DNA of 64,000 nt from Ezakiella peruensis (GTDB lineage: Bacteria; Bacillota; Clostridia; Tissierellales; Peptoniphilaceae). Positions 59,829 to 64,000 of this stretch are shown piece by piece (position 1 is the first letter of the stretch; every line of letters begins with the position of its first letter). The DNA is taken from contig NZ_LT962469.1 of NCBI RefSeq assembly GCF_900215725.1, positions 171,675 through 235,674 of the forward strand, read 5' to 3'. The position numbers were made by a program, and so were the translations under genes. The notes under the pieces were generated by a model. It did not search any database. It was not told the DNA's origin and worked only from the letters and a program-made list of their open reading frames with translations.

Positions 59829-60962
59829 ATGGAATATACCCTTACTGCTACCTGTCACTTTGGTGTGGAGGCAGTTTTAAAAAGAGAAATTACAGATTTG
59901 GGTTTAAAAATAAAATCTACAACAGACGGCCGAGTTGAGTTTTTTGGCCAGGCTGAGGATATTTTTAGGGCCAATCTTTTTTTAAGGACTGCCGAAAGAG
60001 TTTTCGTAAATCTAATTGAATTTGAAGCCCTGACCTTTGAAGATCTCTATCAAGGGATTTTTGCGTTTCCATGGGCCGATCTTTTGGAGGAGGACGCCAA
60101 CTTTATAATAAACGGCAGGTCATACAAGTCAAAATTATTCTCTATCTCCGATTGTCAAAGGGTGACAGAGCGGGCTATTATCGACAAGCTAAATCTGTCT
60201 TACAATAAATCTTACTATGAAAAAACTGGTAAGATTTATTCCTTTGAGATCTCCATGCTAAATGACCAGGCGACTTTGTACTTAAACACATCAGGTCCTG
60301 GCCTCCACAAGCGTGGCTACAGAAAAAAACAAGGGGCAGCGCCTATCAAAGAAACCCTGGCCTCTGCTATGATTCAATTATCTGTTTGGAATCCCGACAG
60401 GGAACTTTTGGATCCCTTTACGGGTTCGGGGACTATTCCAATTGAAGCGGCAATGATTGCAAAAAATATTCCATCAGGGATTTTAAGAAGATTTGACTGT
60501 GAGCACTTTTCTTTTATGAATGAGGTTGATTTTAAAGCTATCAGAGATCAGGCTTTTTCAAATATAAATCAGGACCGCCAGATTAATATTAAGGGAAGCG
60601 ATTACGACCGCAATATGATTATGACCGCACGCGAAAACGCTGCAAGCCTCAAGCTGGACGATATATTTTTCTTTACAAAAGAAGTTAGAAAGATCGAGGA
60701 CCTGGGTGAATACGGAGTTATTATTACCAACCCGCCTTACGGGATCAGACTCTCAGACGAGACCTTGGATAGGACTTATGAGAATTTTAATTCATTTATA
60801 GAGAGCATTCCTACTTGGTCGATTTATATGATTACAGATTACGACATTAAAGATGTTATAAATAGAGAGATAAACAAGAATAGAAAATTATACAACGGCA
60901 AAATCAAGACCTATTTTTATACAATGCTAGGCCCAAGGCCGCCGAGGGAGGACCATGTTTAA
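59829..60962 (+). CDS. THUMP-domain class I RNA methyltransferase (RlmL/YpsC-like)
   Basis: The 377-residue protein has an N-terminal ferredoxin-like plus THUMP part (about 1-160, binding RNA) and a C-terminal Rossmann methyltransferase with DPFTGSGTIPIEAAMIA as the SAM loop and the catalytic ITNPPYGIRL (NPPY, N-methyl on a base). Such enzymes make m2G in 23S rRNA. ATG at 59829 follows AGGAGGAG. It overlaps the next gene by 8 bp. Confidence 0.9.
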   Translation: MEYTLTATCHFGVEAVLKREITDLGLKIKSTTDGRVEFFGQAEDIFRANLFLRTAERVFVNLIEFEALTFEDLYQGIFAFPWADLLEEDANFIINGRSYKSKLFSISDCQRVTERAIIDKLNLSYNKSYYEKTGKIYSFEISMLNDQATLYLNTSGPGLHKRGYRKKQGAAPIKETLASAMIQLSVWNPDRELLDPFTGSGTIPIEAAMIAKNIPSGILRRFDCEHFSFMNEVDFKAIRDQAFSNINQDRQINIKGSDYDRNMIMTARENAASLKLDDIFFFTKEVRKIEDLGEYGVIITNPPYGIRLSDETLDRTYENFNSFIESIPTWSIYMITDYDIKDVINREINKNRKLYNGKIKTYFYTMLGPRPPREDHV

Positions 60963-62052
60963 CTTAATTAATTTGGAAAACAATGTAGAAATATTGGATC
61001 TTATCCCCGACTGGATTAAAATCACTAGCATATCGGGCGTGGTTTTGTATGCCAACAAGCCCCTTAGAAATAAATTGGGTTTTAATCCTCAGGGCATGAG
61101 GATAGGCACGCTTTTAAATTCAACTGCAGCCGGACTCTTTAGAGAAGAGCTGGTCGAAGAGGATTTTAAGGGAGAAGACCTGCCCAGGTCAGACGTATTT
61201 TTTGAAGGTAGGCACTACAACAAATTGTCATCGCCAATTACAGATGACGAGGGAACGATTTATGCCATAGTAGATATTTATAGGGACGAAACCGATCGCA
61301 AGCATATGGAACGCAAGATGTCTATGACAAACGAGATGATGAAGAGGGATCTGGAATTTACCAAGACCATTCAAGAGTCGATCCTGCCTAAGCAAAGTCA
61401 ATTTGGACATTTGAAGGTGGATTATCTATACAATCCTTGTGAGCAGCTAAGCGGAGATATCTTTGACGTAATAGCTACTGGTAAGAACAAGGTCTCAGCT
61501 TACATTTGCGACGTGAGCGGTCACGGGGTTCCTGCAGCTATGATTACGGTTTTTGTCCGTGAGACCATGCGGAATATGGAAAACTTTTATTCCTCAGCCC
61601 ACGATCTTAAGGAACTTCACAGGAGGTTTTTAAATCTCAGGCTGGATATAAACCACTACTTGACCATGTTTCACATACTTATTGACACAGATGAAAACAC
61701 GGTTTCATATTCAAATGCTGGCCACAATTGCCCTATGTTTTTGTACAGGGACGGGGGTGTGGAAATAATTTCTATCACCGGTAAGCCAGTTACAAATTAT
61801 TTTGACGAAGTCAACTACGATGAAAAGATTGCAGAATTTAAGCCAGGTGACAAGATCCTACTTATTACGGACGGAATCACCGAGTGCAGGGATATAAATG
61901 GAGAAGAATTCGGAGAGGAGAGAGTTAGGGACTTATTTCAAAAAAATCCAGCTAATATTCTAAAGGCCCTTGAAGAAGAGGTTTATGAATTTAGCGGAGA
62001 TGACAAATTTGACGACATGTGCGCCCTACTGATTGATTATGAGACTAGATAA
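60955..62052 (+). CDS. PAS domain plus PP2C (SpoIIE/RsbU-type) phosphatase
   Basis: A 365-residue protein with an N-terminal PAS sensor (about 10-120, GVVLYANKPLRNKLGFN), a short helical linker and a PPM phosphatase (about 140-365) with QLSGDIFDVI, ICDVSGHGVPAAMI, SNAGHNCPMF and the C-terminal GDDKFDDMC metal site. It would dephosphorylate an anti-anti-sigma-type partner in response to a small ligand, redox or energy signal; the partner genes are not in the window. ATG overlaps the methyltransferase end. Confidence 0.9.
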   Translation: MFNLINLENNVEILDLIPDWIKITSISGVVLYANKPLRNKLGFNPQGMRIGTLLNSTAAGLFREELVEEDFKGEDLPRSDVFFEGRHYNKLSSPITDDEGTIYAIVDIYRDETDRKHMERKMSMTNEMMKRDLEFTKTIQESILPKQSQFGHLKVDYLYNPCEQLSGDIFDVIATGKNKVSAYICDVSGHGVPAAMITVFVRETMRNMENFYSSAHDLKELHRRFLNLRLDINHYLTMFHILIDTDENTVSYSNAGHNCPMFLYRDGGVEIISITGKPVTNYFDEVNYDEKIAEFKPGDKILLITDGITECRDINGEEFGEERVRDLFQKNPANILKALEEEVYEFSGDDKFDDMCALLIDYETR

Positions 62053-62260
62053 ATTTTTAAAAGAATCGAGAATTATAAAGAGACGGACTGTTTCCAAGGA
62101 GGCTATCTTAAATGGGGCCATCAAGTTAAATGGCCTGGAGCCAAAGCCAGGAACAGAGGTAAAGGTTGGAGACGTTATAAGTTTTCAGACGCCAAGGCAG
62201 CTTATGGAATTTGAAGTTGTTGGCTTGGACAAGGAATCTGGATATGTGAGGTCGAAATGA
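62039..62260 (+). CDS. rqcP: S4 RNA-binding protein (RqcP-like)
   Basis: A 73-residue S4-domain protein (MRLDKFLKESRIIKRRTVSK, then GAIKLNGLEPKPGTEVKVGD). RqcP works with RqcH to add alanine tails on stalled 50S subunits; it lies near divIC in many Firmicutes, as here. ATG at 62039 overlaps the phosphatase end and the gene end overlaps divIC by 4 bp. Confidence 0.85.
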   Translation: MRLDKFLKESRIIKRRTVSKEAILNGAIKLNGLEPKPGTEVKVGDVISFQTPRQLMEFEVVGLDKESGYVRSK

Positions 62261-62544
62261 AGGTTAAAAAAATGGCAAACGCTGTGTTTACAGGGATTTT
62301 GGTTTTGGTCCTGCTCTTTGCAGGTCTAAATCACTTTAAGGTTCGCAGCGAAATCAATAAATTAAGAGTGGTAGAGCGTGAGTTGGATCAAAGGTCTATG
62401 GAATTAAATGACAAACTCAAGTCGCTTAATTACGATTTGGAAAATTCAAATACTTATGAGTTTATAGAAAAGGCAGCTCGCAAGCAAGGTATGATAAAGC
62501 CAAGGGAGATTATTGTCTACGACTTGGATAAGGATAAAAAATAG
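62257..62544 (+). CDS. divIC: Septum formation initiator, DivIC/FtsL-like
   Basis: The 95-residue bitopic protein has a short basic N-terminus, one membrane segment (about 9-26), an extracellular coiled coil (about 30-66) and a conserved end ([20 protein letters not shown]). It joins FtsB/FtsQ-type partners in the divisome. The start overlaps rqcP. Confidence 0.85.
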   Translation: MKVKKMANAVFTGILVLVLLFAGLNHFKVRSEINKLRVVERELDQRSMELNDKLKSLNYDLENSNTYEFIEKAARKQGMIKPREIIVYDLDKDKK

Positions 62545-62552
62545 GAGGACTT

Positions 62553-63935
62553 ATGGAACTAAGAATATTGTTAAATGATTTTAAAGAGTACGATGGCAAA
62601 GAAGTAGTTGTGGAGGGTTGGATTAGAAACCTTCGCGATTCAAAAAATATTATGTTTATTGAGCTCAGTGATGGAACGGATTTTAGAAACGTTCAAGTAG
62701 TTGTGGATGCTGATCTTTCAAATTATGATGAAATCAAAAGGCAATCCTTAAGCGCCAGCATTAGCGTACGCGGTTTAGTGAAGTTAACTCCTGAGATGAA
62801 ACAGCCATTTGAAATTGCGGCTAAAGAAATTACAGTCCTTGGAGAAAGCGACCCAGACTATCCACTGCAAAAGAAACGCCACTCCAAAGAATACATGAGG
62901 ACCATTGCCCACCTAAGACCAAGGGCAAATCTATATAAGGCAGTATTCAGGGTTAGGAGCGTATTATCTTTTGCCATCCACCAATTCTTCCAAGAACGTG
63001 GCTTCGTTTATGCACACACACCAATTATTTCATCATTTGATGGAGAGGGCGCAGGCGAAATCTTCCACGTAACAAGCATGGATTTAAATAATTTACCAAA
63101 GACTGACGAGGGCAAGGTGGATTTTTCCAAAGACTTCTTTAACAAGGGAGTAAACTTGGCGGTAACTGGCCAACTCGAAGGCGAATGTATGGCCCATGCT
63201 TTTAGAAATATTTATACTTTTGGACCGACCTTTAGGGCTGACCATTCAAACACAAGAGCTCACGCAGCAGAGTTTTGGATGATTGAACCTGAAATGGCCT
63301 TCTGTGACCTTTCGGGCAACATGGATGTGGCCGAAGCCATGATGAAGTACATTATTAAATACACACTTGACAAGTGCCCAGAGGAAATGGCCTTTTTTGA
63401 CCAATTTGTTGAAAAGGGTTTACTTGACAAGCTAAACAAGATTGTAAACTCAGAATTCAAAAGAGTTACCTATACAGAAGCTATTGATATCCTGCAAAAA
63501 TCCGGCGTAGAATTCGAAGCCTATCCAGAATGGGGCGACGATCTTGGCCGTGAACACGAAAGATATTTGGCTGAAGATGTATTTGACGGCCCAGTATTTT
63601 TAACCGACTATCCAAAGGAAATCAAGGCCTTCTACATGAAGTTAAACGAAGACAAAAAGACTGTTGCAGCTTGTGACTTGCTTGTTCCAGGCATCGGAGA
63701 AATCATTGGCGGCAGCCAAAGGGAAGAAAACTTTGAAGTCCTAGAGCAAAAGATGAAAGACTTTAACCTCTGCCCAGACGATTACTACTGGTATTTGGAA
63801 CTTAGAAAATACGGAACAACAGTCCACAGCGGATATGGACTTGGCTTTGAGAGAATGGTCATGTATATGACAGGCGTTGACAATATCAGAGACGTCCTAC
63901 CATTCCCAAGAACAGTTGGCGTTTGTGAATTTTAG
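62553..63935 (+). CDS. asnS: Asparaginyl-tRNA synthetase
   Basis: A 460-residue class IIb synthetase with an N-terminal OB anticodon-binding domain (about 1-110, [15 protein letters not shown]) and a catalytic domain with motif 2 ([21 protein letters not shown]) and motif 3 ([15 protein letters not shown]). The sequence fits AsnRS, not AspRS (GxGxER and [11 protein letters not shown] form). It follows divIC by 8 bp with AGGAGG. No T-box leader is present because it is within an operon. Confidence 0.95.
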   Translation: MELRILLNDFKEYDGKEVVVEGWIRNLRDSKNIMFIELSDGTDFRNVQVVVDADLSNYDEIKRQSLSASISVRGLVKLTPEMKQPFEIAAKEITVLGESDPDYPLQKKRHSKEYMRTIAHLRPRANLYKAVFRVRSVLSFAIHQFFQERGFVYAHTPIISSFDGEGAGEIFHVTSMDLNNLPKTDEGKVDFSKDFFNKGVNLAVTGQLEGECMAHAFRNIYTFGPTFRADHSNTRAHAAEFWMIEPEMAFCDLSGNMDVAEAMMKYIIKYTLDKCPEEMAFFDQFVEKGLLDKLNKIVNSEFKRVTYTEAIDILQKSGVEFEAYPEWGDDLGREHERYLAEDVFDGPVFLTDYPKEIKAFYMKLNEDKKTVAACDLLVPGIGEIIGGSQREENFEVLEQKMKDFNLCPDDYYWYLELRKYGTTVHSGYGLGFERMVMYMTGVDNIRDVLPFPRTVGVCEF

Positions 63936-63944
63936 GAGATAAAA

Positions 63945-64000
63945 ATGGAATACAATCATTTAGAGATAGAAAAGAAATGGCAAGATATTTGGGATGAGAA
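63945..64000 (+). CDS. leuS: Start of a class I aminoacyl-tRNA synthetase, probably leuS (partial)
   Basis: The first 18 residues (MEYNHLEIEKKWQDIWDE) follow TAGGAGAT. The EIEKKWQ..W pattern is the start of leucyl-tRNA synthetases of Firmicutes. Isoleucyl and valyl enzymes begin in a related way, so the symbol is provisional. The gene runs off the window. Confidence 0.6.
   Translation, partial: MEYNHLEIEKKWQDIWDE

Noticed and set aside
62257-62560. T-box leader before asnS
   Set aside because: Only 8 bp separate divIC and asnS, too little for a T-box.

Overview
The window looks like the chromosome of an AT-rich, strictly anaerobic Gram-positive coccus of the Peptoniphilaceae/Tissierellia type (relatives of Finegoldia, Peptoniphilus, Anaerococcus). 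The signs are low-GC codon use, a B12-dependent ribonucleotide reductase, an electron-bifurcating [FeFe]-hydrogenase, a sortase-type surface adhesin, and an ICE-borne surface protein with GA-like (albumin-binding type) modules. The genus is an inference from gene content, not from a marker gene.

Positions 1 to about 26,150 are a very AT-rich integrative and conjugative element (ICE). Its left part (1-870) is non-coding DNA rich in inverted repeats plus a gene remnant. A leftward block follows: membrane J-domain protein, tyrosine integrase, lipoprotein, ImmA-type protease and ImmR-type repressor. A divergent promoter with TGTAC-type sites drives a rightward run of small regulators, an excisionase-like protein and a replication initiator that carries three 24-bp palindromic iterons and an AT-rich tract inside its own gene. 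The conjugation module includes a PcfB-like protein, the VirD4 coupling ATPase, two SSB-type proteins, a pilin-like protein, TrbL/VirB6-like, PrgI, VirB4, and an M23 cell-wall hydrolase. A CD1107-type (DUF4366) protein and a long coiled-coil surface protein sit among them. I find no relaxase, so it lies outside the window, is lost, or is not recognisable.

The most unusual ICE features are: (i) a single-spacer CRISPR-like array of type I-E character (28-33-28) with no cas genes; (ii) a promoter-to-terminator unit for an unknown structured RNA just behind it; (iii) a short C-terminal motif shared by three otherwise unrelated proteins that flank the coupling ATPase, always 19-20 residues from the end; (iv) an elaborate leader with a terminator, an alternative hairpin and a start-stop codon pair in front of the GA-module surface protein; (v) a 34-bp element present twice.

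From about 26,330 base composition rises and the genes are chromosomal: a surface-glycan O-acetylation pair, an ABC-F ATPase, a SIMPL protein, a CDF metal exporter, an intergenic repeat cluster, class II ribonucleotide reductase with an NrdR-like box, a 466-bp ISL3-like miniature element with an 8-bp target duplication, a TetR regulator divergent from an Ntn-type asparaginase, secA, prfB (with its +1 programmed frameshift), the tsaE-tsaB-rimI-tsaD tRNA t6A cluster, a MATE exporter, DegV, a cupin protein and a GNAT enzyme. A large LPXTG-type adhesin follows, with a run of ten G upstream of its promoter (possible phase variation).

The right end holds the three-gene electron-bifurcating hydrogenase (leftward), a small ABC importer, superoxide dismutase, and a tightly overlapping string: rRNA methyltransferase, PAS-PP2C phosphatase, S4 protein, DivIC-like protein, asnS and the start of a probable leuS. 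No tRNA or rRNA gene was recognised.
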